Shown: piece by piece, positions 46,304-60,272 of the stretch
How the letters are laid out: every line of letters starts with the position of its first letter
Position numbering within the stretch: position 1 is the stretch's first letter
Assembly (NCBI RefSeq): GCF_963924675.1
Contig: NW_027077445.1
Span: 372,001-436,000, forward strand
DNA: 64,000 bases
Source: Phocoena phocoena
Taxonomy: Eukaryota; Chordata; Mammalia; Artiodactyla; Phocoenidae
Direction of reading: 5' to 3'
Notes under the pieces: generated by a model
What the model saw: the letters and a program-made list of their open reading frames with translations, nothing else
What the model was told of the DNA's origin: nothing
Database searches by the model: none
Program-made: the position numbers and the translations under genes

Positions 46304-48048
46304 TTGGCCAAAAAGGGCGTATGCGTTTTTTCCTGAATATATTCAGGAAAAAAACGCATACGCCCTTTTTGGCCAACCAAGCAAGACTGTAAAGGAAATC
46401 TGCACTACAATGAAGAATCACTGACCCCGGGCAAACGGGCCATCTGAAAAAAGTGTAAAATCCAGAAAGGTAGGACAGGATATGGAGAACAGGGAGCCTT
46501 GTTATGCTGATTGGCAGGATGTAAATTGCCAGCAGCCACCCTGGAGAAGTGTATGGTGTTTCCTGAAACCCATAAGAAACAAAGCAACACAGCCTATGGC
46601 ACTTCCACTTATGGTCCCAAAGATTACGGAAATTAAAATCAAAAACAAACAGCCACCCCAATGTTTGGGACGGCTGTGTTCACAAGAAGCTCGTCTGCAG
46701 TACCAGGTAAATATCCCAGAAAGCAAAAAATGGATAAAGAAGTTGTGGCACGTATGTGCAATGCAATATCACTCAGCAATGAAATCTGTGTCATCAGGCC
46801 CGTAGCGGCATAGTGAGTGGATGCATGTACGGTGATTCTACGTGAACTACGTCACACAGAAAAAGAAACATCATAAGATATCACTAATACACGGAATGTA
46901 AACTTGACTACACATGAACTGAATTACAAAACAGAACAGGGTCTCAAATTTAGAAAACCAACTAGTGCTGGATTATGGGGAAAGGTGCGTTGGGGTGCTG
47001 CATAAAACCAGAGACTGAAATTAGCACAGATAACATTCCATAAGCCAAATATGTAATAGACAAGACCTACTCCTTGCTCAACGAAATGGACACAACACCA
47101 CATATTCAACGCCTAGGAATATACCTGACTAGGAAGAATCTTAAAACCCATGGATTTATACGTCTCCGTAAGAGAATCAAGCGTGTGTACAGCGGCATAA
47201 ACGCAGCAGTGAAAATCTGATAAATCCCATTATAAAAATAAATTTCAAAAACAAAACACAAAGACAGTGAAATAGAGAGCAATTCTTAAATAATTCACTC
47301 AGGGCATGTGATGCAACCGGGATTGTCCACAACTACACCCAGAGCTGGTTGAGACATAAGACTGGACACTTCAGGCTGATAGCATTGGTGAGTTTCGGTG
47401 AGCAAATGCAGACCCTTTGAAGTCATACTGCATGGTACCCATTCCATGGGTCCCAACTCTCCAGGTTCAAAGGATTCTTCCTCTGCCTAAAACATGCATG
47501 AGAAACCCAGAGTATCATCCACCGTGTGATTGGGAAACAATTTAAAATGCATCTCAGTTTTTGTATCCTTGTCCTCGGGTTCACCATTCCAGATGCTTTA
47601 CTAACAATCTCCCCGCTTGGAGAGTCAGTGCCTTTAACCTCGTATTCGGCACATCTTGCAATTTCTGTGCAAGATGAACAGGAATAGGAGAAGCAATGAG
47701 AGACTACATGTAGGTGTCTGCACGGGCAAATGTAACGCTCATTTCCCACCAGGAAGAGGAATTAACCAAAGGCTCAGCGTGCCCTGCCAGAAACAGATTA
47801 GGGCCTGAAGCAATCTTACGGTTTTGGGCCAAGCTCACAAGAAAGCGAGTTGAAGAAAGGCACTCAGGGGCACTGTAATTCACAAACCTGCAGAGTTATA
47901 AATGACAGCTATACTGCAAAAATATATTGAAGTAAGCCTGCGAAGGGGACTGGAAGGCGGGCCAAAATTTCAGGAAAACGATTGCAGGGGTAGACTGGTA
48001 TTGCCTTGAAAGCATAGGAAAAGAGGCAAAACGTCGACAATGATGCAC
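46304..48048 (+). repeat. Satellite monomer M24 (mosaic, 1745 bp)
   Basis: The palindrome has 73 bases because of an extra A in the right arm. The L1 part carries M2-type variants (ACCCATAAGAAAC near 46567, GGTCCCAAAGATTACGG near 46613) and an open frame (46482-46805). The spacer has type A marks (AGGAGAAGCAATG near 47686). It therefore joins pieces seen about 38 kb apart. Confidence 0.97.
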
Positions 48049-49794
48049 TTGGCCAAAAAGTGCATATGCGTTTTTTCCTGAATATATTCAGGAAAAAATG
48101 CATACGCACTTTTTGGCCAACGAAGCAAGCCTGTAAAGGAAATCTGCACTACAATGAAATCTCACTGCCCCCCTGGCAAAAGGGCCATCTGAAAATAGTG
48201 GAAAATCCAGAAATGTATGGCAGGATATGGAGAACAGTGAGCCTTGTTATGCCGATTGGCAGGATGTAAATTGCCAACAGCCACCCTGGAGAAGTGTATG
48301 GTGTTTCCTGAAACACGTAAGAAAGAAAGCAACACAGCCTATGGCACTTGCACATATGGTCCTATAGCTTAGGGAAATTATAATCAAAAACAGACAGCCA
48401 CCCCAATGTTTGGGACGGCTGTGTTCACAGGAAGCTCGTCTACAGTACCAGGTAAATATCCCAGAAAGCAAAAAATGGATAAAGAAGTTGTGGCATGTAC
48501 GTACAATGGAATATCACTCAGCAATGAAATCTGTGTCATCAGGCCCGTAGCGGTTAGTGAGTGGATGCATGTACGGTGATTCTACGTGAACTATGTCACA
48601 CAGAAATAGAAACATCATAAGATATCACTGATACACGGAATGTAAACTTGACTACACATGAACTGAATTACAAAACAGAACAGGGTCTCAAATTTAGAAA
48701 ACCAACTAGTGCTTGCTTATGGGGAAAGGTGTGTTGGGGTGCTGCATAAAACCAGAGACTGAAATTAGCACAGATAACTTTCCATAAGCCAAATATATAA
48801 TAGACAAGACCTACCCCTTGCTCAAAGAAATAGACCCAACACCACATGTTCACCGCCTAGGAATATACATGACTAAGAAAAATCTTAAAACCCATGGATA
48901 TATATGTCTCCGTAAGAGAAACAAGCGTGTGTACAGCGGCCGAAACGCAGCAGTGAAAATCCGATAAATCCCATTATCAAAATAAATTTCGAAAACAAAA
49001 CACAAAGACAGTGAAATAGAGAGCAATTCTTAAATAATTCACTCAGGGCATGTGATGCAACCGGGATTGACCACATCTACACCCACAGCTGGTTGAGACA
49101 TAAGGCTGGACACTTCAGGCTGATAGCATTGGTGAGTTTCGGTGAGCAAATGCAGACCCTTTGAAGTCATACTGCATGGTACCCATTCCATGGGTCCCAA
49201 CTCTCCAGGTTCAAGGCATTCTTCCTCCAGCTAAAACATGCATGGGAAACCCAGAGTATCGTCCACCGTGTGATTGGGAAACGATTTAAAATGCATCTCA
49301 GTTTTCGTATCCTGGTCCTTGGGTTCACCATTCCAGATGATTTACTAACACTCTCCCCGCTTGGAGAGTCAGTCCCTTTAACCTCCTCTTTGGCACAGCT
49401 TGCAATTTCTGTGCAAGATGAACAGGAATAGGGAGAACCAATGAGAGACTAGCTGTAGGTGTCTGCACGGGCAAATGTAACGATCATTGCCCACCAGGAA
49501 GTGGAATTAAACAAAGGATCAGTGTGCCCTGCTGGAAACAGATTAGGGCCTTAAGCAATCCTGTGGTTTTGTGCCCAGCTCACAAGAAAGCGAGTTGAAG
49601 AGAGGAGCTCAGGGGCACTGTAATTCACAAACCTGCAGAGTTATAATTGACAGCTATCCTCCAAAAATATATTGAAGTAAGCCTGCGAAGGGGACTTGAA
49701 AGCGGGGCAGAATTTCAGGAAAACGATTGCCGGGGGTAGACTGGAATTGCCCTGAAAGCATAGGAAAAGAGGCACAACGTCGACGATGATGCAC
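48049..49794 (+). repeat. Satellite monomer M25 (type B outlier)
   Basis: Shares type B marks with M4, M7 and M10 (AAGTGC left arm, ATGCATACGCAC right arm, GCGGTTAGTGAG near 48550) although 26 kb away from them. Left and right arms differ at two inner positions. Confidence 0.97.
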
Positions 49795-51541
49795 TTGGCC
49801 AAAAAGGGCGTATGCGTTTTTTCCTGAATATATTCAGGAAAAAACGCATACGCCCTTTTTGGCCAACCAAGCAAGCCTGTAAAGGAAATCTGCACTACAA
49901 TGAAGTCTCACTGCCCCCCGGAAAAAAGGGCCATCTGAAAAAAGTGTAAAATCCAGAAAGGTAGGACAGGATATGGAGAACAGGGAGCCTTGTTATGCTG
50001 ATTGGCAGGATGTAAATTGCCAGCAGCCACCCTGGAGAAGTGTATGGTGTTTCCTGAAACACGTAAGAAACAAAGCAACACAGCCTATGGCACTTCCACT
50101 TATGGTCCTATAGCTTACGGAAATTAAAATCAAAAACAGAGAGCCACCCCAAAGTTTGGGACGGCTGTGTTCCCAAGAAGCTCGTCTACAGTACCAGGTA
50201 AATATCCCAGAAAGCAAAAAATGGATAAAGAATTTGTGGCACGTACGTACAATGCAGTATCACTCAGCAATGAAATCTGTGTTATCAGGCCCGTAGCGGC
50301 ATAGTGAGTGGATGCAGGTACGGTGATTCTACGTGAACTACGTCACACAGAAAAAGAAACATCATAAGATATCACTAATACACGGAATGTAAACTTGACT
50401 ACACATGAAATGAATTACAAAACAGAACAGGGTCTCAAATTTAGAAAACCAACTAGTGCTTGCTTATGGGGAAAGGTGCCTTGGGCTGCTGCATAAAACC
50501 AGAGACTGAAATTAGCACAGATAACATTCCATAAGCCAAATATGTAATTGACAAGACCTACTCCTTGCTCAACGAAATGGACCCAACACCACATATTCAA
50601 CGCCTAGGAATATACCTGACTAGGAAGAATCTTAAAACCCATGGATATATATGTCTCCGTAAGAGAATCAAGCGTGTGTATAGCGGCCGAAACGCAGCAG
50701 TGAAAATCCGATAAATCCCATTATCAAAATAAATTTCGAAAACAAAACACAAAGACAGTGAAATAGAGAGCAATTCTTAAATAATTCACTCAGGGCATGT
50801 GATGCAACCGGGATTGACCACATCTACACCCAGAGCTGGTTGAGACATAAGGCTGGACACTTCAGGCTGATAGCATTGGTGAGTTTCGGTGAGCAAATGC
50901 AGACCCTTTGAAGTCATACTGCATGGTACCCATTCCATGGGTCCCAACTCTCCAGGTTCAAGGGATTCTTCCTCCAGCTAAAACATGCATGGGAAACCCA
51001 GAGTATCGTCCACCGTGTGATTGGGAAACGATTTAAAATGCATTTCAGTTTTCGTATCCTGGTCCTCGGGTTCACCATTCCAGATGCTTTACTATCACTC
51101 TCCCCGCTTGGAGAGTCATTGCCATTAACCTCCTCTTTGGCACAGCTTGCAATTTCTGTGCAAGATGAACAGGAATAGGGAGAACCAATGAGAGACTAGC
51201 TGTAGGTGTCTGCACGGGCAAATGTAATGCTCATTGCCCACCAGGAAGAGGAATTAAACAAAGGCTCAGTGTGCCCAGCTGGAAACAGATTAAGGCCTGT
51301 AGCAATCCTGCGGTTTTGTGCCCAGCTCACAAGAAAGCGAGTTGAAGAAAGGAGCTAAGGGGCACTGTAATTCACAAACCTGCAGAGTTAGAAATGACAG
51401 CTATCTTCCAAAAGTATATTGAAGTAAGCCTGTGAAGGGGACTTGAAAGCGGGGCAGAATTTCAGGAAAACGATTGCAGGGGGTAGACAGGAATTGCCCT
51501 GAAAGCATAGGAAAAGAGGCACAACGTCGACAATGATGCAC
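49795..51541 (+). repeat. Satellite monomer M26 (1747 bp)
   Basis: The palindrome is perfect and the L1-derived frame is closed. From about 51390 its spacer end shares rare bases with M31 (CTGTGAAGGGG, GTAGACAGGAATT). Confidence 0.97.
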
Positions 51542-54100
51542 TTGGCCAAAAAGGGTGTATGCGTTTTTTCCTGAATATATTCAGGAAAAAACGCATACGC
51601 CCTTTTTGGCCAACCAAGCAAGCCTGTAAAGGAAATCTGCACTACAATGAAATCTCACTGCCCCCCGGGCAAAAGGGCCATCTGAAAAAAGTGTAAAATC
51701 CAGAAAGATAGGACACGATATGGAGAACAGGGAGCCTTGTTATGCTGATTGGCAGGATGTAAATTGCCAACATCCACCCTGGAGAAGTGCATAGTGTTTC
51801 CTGAAACACGTAAGAAATAAAGCAACACAGCCTATGGCAATTGCACTTATGGTCCTATTCCTTAGGGAAATTAAAATCAAAAACAGAGAGCCACCCCAAA
51901 GTTTGGGACGGCTGTGTTCCCAAAAAGCTCATCTACAGTACCAGGTAAATATCCCAGAAAGCAAAAAATGGATAAAGAAGTTGTGGCACGTACGTGCAAT
52001 GCAATATCACTCAGCAATGAAATCTGTGTCATCAGGCCCGTAGCGGCATAGTGAGTGGATGCAGGTACGGTGATTCTACGTGAACTACGTCACACAGAAA
52101 AAGAAACATCATAAGATATCACTAATACACGGAATGTAAACTTGACTACACATGAACTGAATTACAAAACAGAAAAGGGTCTCAAATTTAGAAAACCAAC
52201 TAGTGCTTGCTTTTGGGGAAAGGTGCGTTTGGGTGCTGCATAAAACCAGAGACTGAAATTAGCACAGATAACATTCCATAAGCTAAATATGTAATACACA
52301 AGGCCTACTCCTTGCTCAACGAAATGGACCCAACACCACATATTCAACGCCTAGGAATATACCTGACTAGGAAGAATCTTAAAACCCATGGATATATATG
52401 TCTCCGTAAGAGAATCAAGCGTGTGTACAGAGGCCGAAACGCAGCAGTGAAAATCCGATAAATCCCATTATCAAAATAAATTTCGAAAACAAAACACAAA
52501 GACAGTGAAATAGAGAGCAATTCTTAAATAATTCACTCAGGGCATGTGATGCAACCGGGATTGACCACATCTACACCCAGAGCTGGTTGAGACATAAGGC
52601 TGGACACTTCAGGCTGATAGCATTGTTGAGTTTCAGTGAGCAAATGCACACCCTTTGAAGTCATACTGCATGGTACCCATTTCATGGGTCCCAACTCTCC
52701 AGGTTCAAGGCATTCTTCCTCCAGCTAAAACTTGCATGAGAAACCCAGAGTATCGTCCACCGTGTGATTGGGAAACGATTTAAAATGCATCTCAGTTTTC
52801 GTATCCTAGTCCTCGGGTTCACCATTCCAGATGCTTACTAACACTCTCCCCGCTTGGAGAGTCAGTGCCTTTAACCTCCTGTTTGGCACAGCTTGCAAAT
52901 TCTGTGCAAGATGAACAGGAATAGGGAGAACCAATGAGAGACTAGCTGTAGGTGTCTGCACGGGCAAATGTAACGCTCATTGCCGACCAGGAAGAGGAAT
53001 TAAACAAAGGCTCAGCGTGCCCTGCCAGAAACAGATTAGGGCCTGAAGCAATCCTGCGGTTTTGTGCCCAGCTCACAAGAAAGCGAGTTGAAGAAAGGAG
53101 CTCAGGGGCACTGTAATTCACAAACCTGCAGAGTTATAAATGACAGCTATCCTCCAAAAATATATTGAAGTAAGCCTGCGAAGGGGACTTGAAAGCGGGG
53201 CAGAATTTCAGGAAAACGATTGCAGGGGGTAGACTGGAATTGCCCTGAAGCATAGGAAAAGAGGAACAACGTCGACAATGATGCACTTGGCCAAAAAGGG
53301 CGTATGCGTTTTTTCCTGAATATATTCAGGAAAAAACGCATATGCACTTTTTGGTCAACCAAGCAAGCCTGTAAAGGAAATCTGCACTACAATGAAATCT
53401 CACTGCCCCCCCGGGCAAAAGGGCCATCTGAAAAAAGTGTAAAATCCAGAAAGGTAGGACAGGATATGGAGAACAGGGAGCCTTGTTATGCTGATTGGCA
53501 GGATGTAAATTGCCAGCAGCCACCCTGGAGAAGTGTATCGTGTTTCCTGAAACACGTAAGAAACAAAGCAACACAGCCTATGGCACTTCCACTTATGGTC
53601 CTATAGCTTACGGAAATTAAAATCAAAAACAGACAGCCACCCCAATATTTGGGACGGCTGTGTTCACAAGAAGCTCGTCTACAGTATCAGGTAAATATCC
53701 CAGAAAGCAAAAAATGGATAAAGAAGTTGTGGCACGTACGTACAATGCAATATCACTCAACAATGAAATCTGTGTCATCAGGCCCGTAGCGGCATAGTGA
53801 GTGGATGCAGGTACGGTGATTCTACGTGAACTACGTCACACAGAAAAAGAAACATCACTAGATATCACTAATACAGGGAATGTAAACTTGACTACACATG
53901 AAGTGAAATACAAAACAGAACAGTGTCTCAAATTTAGAAAACCAACTTGTGCTTGCTTATGGGAAAAGGTGCCTTGGGGTGCTGCATAAAACCAGAGACT
54001 GAAATTAGCACAGATAACTTTCCATAAGCCAAATATGTAATAGACAAGACCTACTCCTTGCTCAACGAAATGGATCCAACACCACATATTCAACGCCTAG
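51390..54100 (+). repeat. Segment recurring five monomers later, first copy
   Basis: Rare variants in M26 (end), M27 and the L1 part of M28 recur about 8.73 kb downstream at roughly 60121-62840. Examples are ACATCACTAGATATCAC near 53854 and 62588, and GAAGTGAAATAC near 53900 and 62634. The copies differ more than the trimer copies, so this duplication is older. The segments on either side do not match at this spacing. Confidence 0.75.
51542..53286 (+). repeat. Satellite monomer M27 (1745 bp)
   Basis: The left palindrome arm has GGGTGTATGCG against CGCATACGCCC. It shares GATAGGACACGATATGG, an early in-frame TAG (CATAGTG near 51790), CAAGGCCTACTCC and AGAGGCCGAAAC with M32. One T is missing in GATGCTTACTAAC near 52832 and one A near 53248. 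Confidence 0.97.
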
Positions 54101-55031
54101 GAATATACCTGACTAGGAAGAATCTTAAAACCCATGGATATATATGTCTCCGTAAGAGAATCAAGCGTGTGTACTGCGGCCGAAATTCAGCAGTGAAAAT
54201 CCGATAAATCCCATTATCAAAATAAATTTCGAAAACAAAACACAAAGACAGTGAAATAGAGAGCAATTCTTAAATAATTCACTCAGGTCATGTGATGCAA
54301 CCGGGATTGACCACATCTACACCCACAGCTGGTTGAGACATAAGGCTGGACACTTCAGGCTGATAGCATTGGTGAGTTTCGGTGAGCAAATGCAGACCCT
54401 TTGAAGTCATACTGCATGGTACCCATTCCATGGGTCCCAACTCTCCAGGTTCAAGGGATTCTTCCTCCAGCTAAAACATGCATGGGAAACCCAGAGTATC
54501 GTCCACCGTGTGATTGGGAAACGATTTAAAATGCATCTCAGTTTTCGTATCCTGGTCCTCGGGTTCACCATTCCAGATGCTTTACTAACACTCTCCCCGC
54601 TTGGAGAGTCAGTGCCTTTAACCTCCTCTTTGGCACAGCTTGCAATTTCTGTGCAAGATGAACAGGAATAGGGAGAACCAAAGAGACTAGATATAGGTGT
54701 CTGCACGGGTAAATGTAACGCTCATTTCTCACCAGGAAGAGGAATTAATCAAAGGCTCAGCGTGCCCTGCCTGAAACAGATTAGGGCCTGAAGCAATCCT
54801 GCGGTTTTGTGCCCAGCTCACAAGAAAGCGAGGTGAAGAAAGGAGCTCAGGGGCACTGTAATTCAGAAACCTGCAGAGTTATAAATGACAGCTATCCTCC
54901 AAAAATATATTGAAATAAGCCTGCGAAGGGGGCTTGAAAGCGGGGCAGAATTTCAGGAAAACGATTGCAGGGGGTAGACTGGAATTGCCCTGAAGCATAG
55001 GAAAAGAGGAACAAAGTCGACAATGATGCAC
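53287..55031 (+). repeat. Satellite monomer M28 (1745 bp)
   Basis: Hybrid palindrome (right arm CGCATATGCACTTTTTGGTC). The spacer lacks two bases in GAACCAAAGAGACTAG near 54675 and shares the GAAGCATAGG single-base loss with M27. Confidence 0.97.
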
Positions 55032-56778
55032 TTGGCCAAAAAGGGCGTATGCGTTTTTTCCTGAATATATTTAGGAAAAAACGCATACGCCCTTTTTGGC
55101 CAACCAAGCAAGCCTGTAAAGGAAATCTGCACTACAATGAAATCTCACTGCCCCCCGGGCAAAAGGGCCATCTGAAAAAAGTGTAAAATCCAGAAAGGTA
55201 GGACAGGATATGGAGAACAGGGAGCCTTGTTATGCTGATTGTCAGGAGGTAAATTGCCAGCAGCCACCCTGGAGAAGTGTATGGTGTTTCTTGAAACACG
55301 TAAGAAACAAAGCAACACAGCCTATGGCACTTCCACTTATGGTCCTATAGCTTAGGGAAATTAAAATCAAAAACAGAGATCCACCCCAATATTTGGGACG
55401 GCTGTGTTCACAAGAAGCTCGTCTACAGTATCAGGTAAATATCCCAGAAAGCAAAAAATGGATAAAGTAGTTGTGGCACGTACGTAGAATGCAATATCAC
55501 TCAGCAATGAAATCTGTGTCATCAGGCCCATAGCGGCATAGTGAGTGGATGCAGGTACGGTGATTCTAAGTGAACTACGTCACACAGAAAAAGAAACATC
55601 ATAAGATATCACTAATACACGGAATGTAAACTTGACTACACATGAACTGAATTACAAAACAGAACAGGGTCTCAAATTTAGAAAACCAACTAGTGCTTGC
55701 TTATGGGGAAAGGTGCGTTGGGGTGCTGCATAAAACCAGAGACTGAAATTAGCACAGATAACTTTCCATAAGCCAAATATGTAATAGACAAGACCTACTC
55801 CTTGCTCAACGAAATGGACCCAACACCACATATTCAACGCCTAGGAATATACCTGACTAGGAAGAATCTTAAAACCCATGGATATATATGTCTCCGTAAG
55901 AGAATCAAGCGTGTGTACAGCGGCCGAAACGCAGCAGTGAAAATCCGATAAATCCCATTATCAAAATAAATTTCGAAAACAAAACACAAAGACAGTGAAA
56001 TAGAGAGCAATTCTTAAATAATTCACTCAGGGCATGTGATGCAACAGGGATTGAACACATCTACACCCAGAGCTGGTTGAGACATAAGGCTGGACACTTC
56101 AGGCTGATAGCATTGGTGAGTTTCGATGAGCAAGTGCAGACCCTTTGAAGTCATACTGCATGGTACCCATTCCATGGGTCCCAACTCTCCAGGTTCAAGG
56201 CATTCTTCATCCAGCTAAAACATGCATGGGAAACCCAGAGTATCGTCCACCGTGTGATTGGGAAACGATTTAAAATGCATCTCAGTTTTCGTATCCTGGT
56301 CCTCGGGTTCACCATTCCAGATGCTTTACTAACACTCTCCCCGCTTGGAGAGTCAGTGCCTTTAACCTCCTCTTTGGCACAGCTTGCAATTTCTGTGCAA
56401 GATGAACAGGAATAGGGAGAACCAATGAGAGACTAGCTATAGGTGTCTGCACGGGCAAATGTAACGCTCATTTCCCACCAGGAAGAGGAATTAACCAAAG
56501 GCTCAGCGTGCCCTGCCGGAAACAGATTAGGGCCTGAAGCAATCCTGCGGTTTTGTGCCCAGCTCACAAGAAAGCGAGTTGAAGAAAGGAACTCAGGGGC
56601 ACTGTAATCCACAAACATGCACAGTTATAAATGACAGCTATCCTCCAAAAATATATTGAAGTAAGCCTGCAAAGGGGACGTGAAAGCGGGGCAGAATTTC
56701 AGGAAAACGATTGCAGGGGGTAGACTGGAATAGCCCTGAAAGCATAGGAAATGAGGCAGAACGTCGACATTGATGCAC
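55032..56778 (+). repeat. Satellite monomer M29 (1747 bp)
   Basis: The palindrome has one mismatch near its centre (ATATATTTAGG). The L1-derived frame is closed, with TAGTTGTGGC (near 55468) adding a stop where other copies read AAGTTGTGGC. Confidence 0.97.
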
Positions 56779-58525
56779 TTGGCCAAAAAGGGCGTATGCG
56801 TTTTTTCCTGAATATATTCAGGAGAAAACGCATACGCCCTTTTTGGCCAACCAAGCAAGCCTGTAAAGGAAATCTGCACTACAATGAAATCTCACTGCCC
56901 CCCGGGCAAAAGGGCCATCTGACAAAAGTGTAAAATCCAGAAAGTTAGGACAGGATATGGAGAACAGGGAGCATTGTTCGGCTGATTGGGAGGATGTAAT
57001 TTCCCAACAGCCACCCTGGAGAAATGTATGGTGTTTCCTGAAACACGTAAGAAATACATCAACACAGCCTATGGCAATTGCACTTATGGTCCTATACCTT
57101 AGGGAAATTAAAATTAAAAACAGAGAGCCACCCCAAAGTTTGGGACGGCTGTGTTCCGAAGAAGCTCGTCTACAGTACCAGGTAAATATCCCAGAAAGCA
57201 AAAAATGGATAAAGAAGTTGTGGCACGTACGTGCAATGCAGTATCACTCAGCAATGAAATCTGTGTCTTCAGGCCCGTAGCAGCATAGTGAGTGGATGCA
57301 GGTACGGTGATTCTACGTGAACTACGTCACACACAAAAAGAAACATCATAAGATATCACTAATACACGGAATGTAAACTTGACTACACATGAACTGAATT
57401 ACAAAACAGAACAGGGTCTCAAATTTAGAAAACCAACTAGTGCTTGCTTATGGGGAAAGGTGCCTTGGGGTGCTGCATAAAACCAGAGACTGAAATTAGC
57501 ACAGATAACATTCCATAAGCCACATATGTAATAGACAAGACCTACTCGTTGCTCAATGAAATGGACTCAACACCACATATTCAACGCCTAGGAATATACC
57601 TGAGTAGGAAGAATCTTAAAACCCATGGATATATATGTCTCCGTAAGAGAATCAAGCGTGTGTACAGCGGCCGAAAGTCAGCAGTGAAAATCCGATAAAT
57701 CCCATTATCAAAATAAATTTCGAAAACAAAACACAATGACAGTGAAATAGAGAGCAATTCTTAAATAATTCCCTCAGGGAATGTGATGCAACCGGGATTG
57801 ACCACATCTACACCCAGAGCTGGTTGAGACATAACGCTGGACACTTCAGGCTGATAGCATTGGTGAGTTTCGGTGAGCAAATGCAGACCCTTTGAAGTCA
57901 TACTGCATGGTACCCATTCCATCGGTCCCAACTCTCCAGGTTCAAGGCATTCTTCATCCAGCTAAAACATGCATGGGAAACCCAGAGCATCGTCCACCGT
58001 GTGATTTGGAAACGATTTAAAATGCATCTCAGTTTTCGTATCCTGGTCCTCGGTTTCACCATTCCAGATGCTTTACTAACACTCTCCCCGCTTGGAGAGT
58101 CAGTGCCTTTAACCTCCTGTTTGGCACAGCTTGCAATTTCTGTGCAAGATGAACAGGAATAGGGAGAACCAATGAGAGACTAGCTGTAGGTCTCTGCACG
58201 GGCAAATGTAACGCTCATTGCCCACCAGAAAGAGGAATTAAACAAAGGCTCAGCGTGCCCTGCTGAAAACAGATTAGGGCATGAAGCAATCCTGCGGTTT
58301 TGTGCCCAGCTCACAAGAAAGTGAGTTGAAGAAAGGAGCTCAGGGGCACTGTAATTCACAAACCTGCAGAGTTATGAATGACAGCTATCTTCCAAAAGTA
58401 TATTGAAGTAAGCCTGGGAAGGGGACTTGAAAGCGGGGCAGAATTTCAGGAAAACGATTGCAGGGGGTAGACTGGAATTGCCCTGAAAGCATAGGAAAAG
58501 AGGCAGAACGTCGACAATGATGCAC
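56779..58525 (+). repeat. Satellite monomer M30 (1747 bp)
   Basis: The palindrome has one mismatch (AGGAGAAAACG). Private substitutions are dense near 56970-57060, yet the L1-derived frame stays open (56957-57280). Confidence 0.97.
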
Positions 58526-60272
58526 TTGGCCAAAAAGGGCGTATGCGTTTTTTCCTGAATATATTCAGGAAAAAACGCATACGCCCTTTTTGGCCCACCA
58601 AGCAAGCCTGTAAAGGAAATCTGCACTACAAAGAAGTCTCACTGCCCCCCGGGCAAAAGGGCTATCTGAAAAAAGTGTAAAATCCAGAAAGGGAGGACAG
58701 GATATGGAGAACAGGGTGCCTTGTTATGCTGATTGGCAGGATGTAATTTGCCAGCAGACACCCTGGAGAAGTGTATGGTGTTTCCTGAAACACGTAAGAA
58801 ACAAAGCAACACAGCCTATGGCACTTCCACTTATGGTCCTATTGCTTAGGGAAATTAAAATCAAAAACAGAGAGCAACCCCAAAGTTTGGGACGGCTGTG
58901 TTCCCAATAAGCTCCTCTACAGTACCAGGTAAATATCCCAGAAAGCAAAAAATGGATAAAGAAGTTGTGGCACGTACGTGCAATGCAATATCACTCAGCA
59001 ATGAAATCTGTGTCATCAGGCCCGTAGCGGCATAGTGAGTGGATGCAGGTACGGTGATTCTACGTGAACTACGTCACACAGAAAAAGAAATATCATAAGA
59101 TATCACTAATACATGGAATGTAAACTTGACTACACATGAACTGAATTACAAAACAGAACAGGGTCTCAAATTTAGAAAACCAACTAGTGCTTGCTTATGG
59201 GGAAAGGTGCCTTGGGGTGCTGCATAAAACCAGAGACTGAAATTAGCACAGATAACTTTCCATAAGCCAAATATGTAATAGACAAGACCTACTCCTTGCT
59301 CAACGAAATGGACCCAACACCACATATTCAACGCCTAGGAATATACCTGACTAGGAATAATCTTAAAACGCATGGATATATATGTCTCCGTAAGAGAATC
59401 AAGCGTGTGTACTGCGTCCGAAAGGCAGCAGTGAAAATCCGATAAATCCCATTATCAAAATAAATTTCGAAAACAAAACACAAAGACAGTGAAATAGAGA
59501 CCAATTCTTAAATAATTCACTCAGGGCATGTGATGCAACCGGGATTGACCACATCTACACCCAGAGCTGGTTGAGACATAAGGCTGGACACTTCAGGCTG
59601 ATAGCATTGGTGAGTTTCGGTGAGCAAATGCAGACCCTTTGAAGTCATACTTCATGGTACCCATTCCTTGGGTCCCAACTCTCCAGGTTCATGGGATTCT
59701 TCCTCCAGCTAAAACATGCATGGGAAACCCAGAGTATCGTCCACCGTGTGATTGGGAAACGATTTAAAATGCATCTCAGTTTTCGTATCCTGGTCCTCGG
59801 TTTCACTATTCCAGATGCTTTACTAACACTCTCCCCGCTTGGAGAGTCAGTGCCTTTAACCTCCTCTTTGGCACAGCTTGCAATTTCTGTGCAAGATGAA
59901 CAGGAATAGGGAGAACCAATGAGAGACTAGCTATAGGTGTCTGCACGGGCATATGTAACGCTCATTTCCCACCAGGAAGAGGAATTAACCAAAGGCTCAG
60001 CGTGCCCTGCCGGAAACAGATTAGGGCCTGAAGCAATCCTGCGGTTTTGTGCCCAGCTCACAAGAAAGCGAGTTGAAGTAAGGAGCTCAGGGGCACTGTA
60101 ATTCACAAACCTGCAGAGTTATAAATGACAGCTATCTTCCAAAAGTATATTGAAGTAAGCCTGTGAAGGGGACTTGAAAGTGGGGTAGAATTTCAGGAAA
60201 ACGGTTGCAGGGGGTAGACAGGAATTACCCTGAAAGCATAGGAAGAGAGGCACAACGTCGACAATGATGCAC
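58526..60272 (+). repeat. Satellite monomer M31 (1747 bp)
   Basis: The palindrome is intact except for its last bases (TGGCCCACC). The L1-derived frame ends at a TAA near 58908. The L1 3' part has TGTACTGCGTCCGAAAGG near 59408. Confidence 0.97.
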
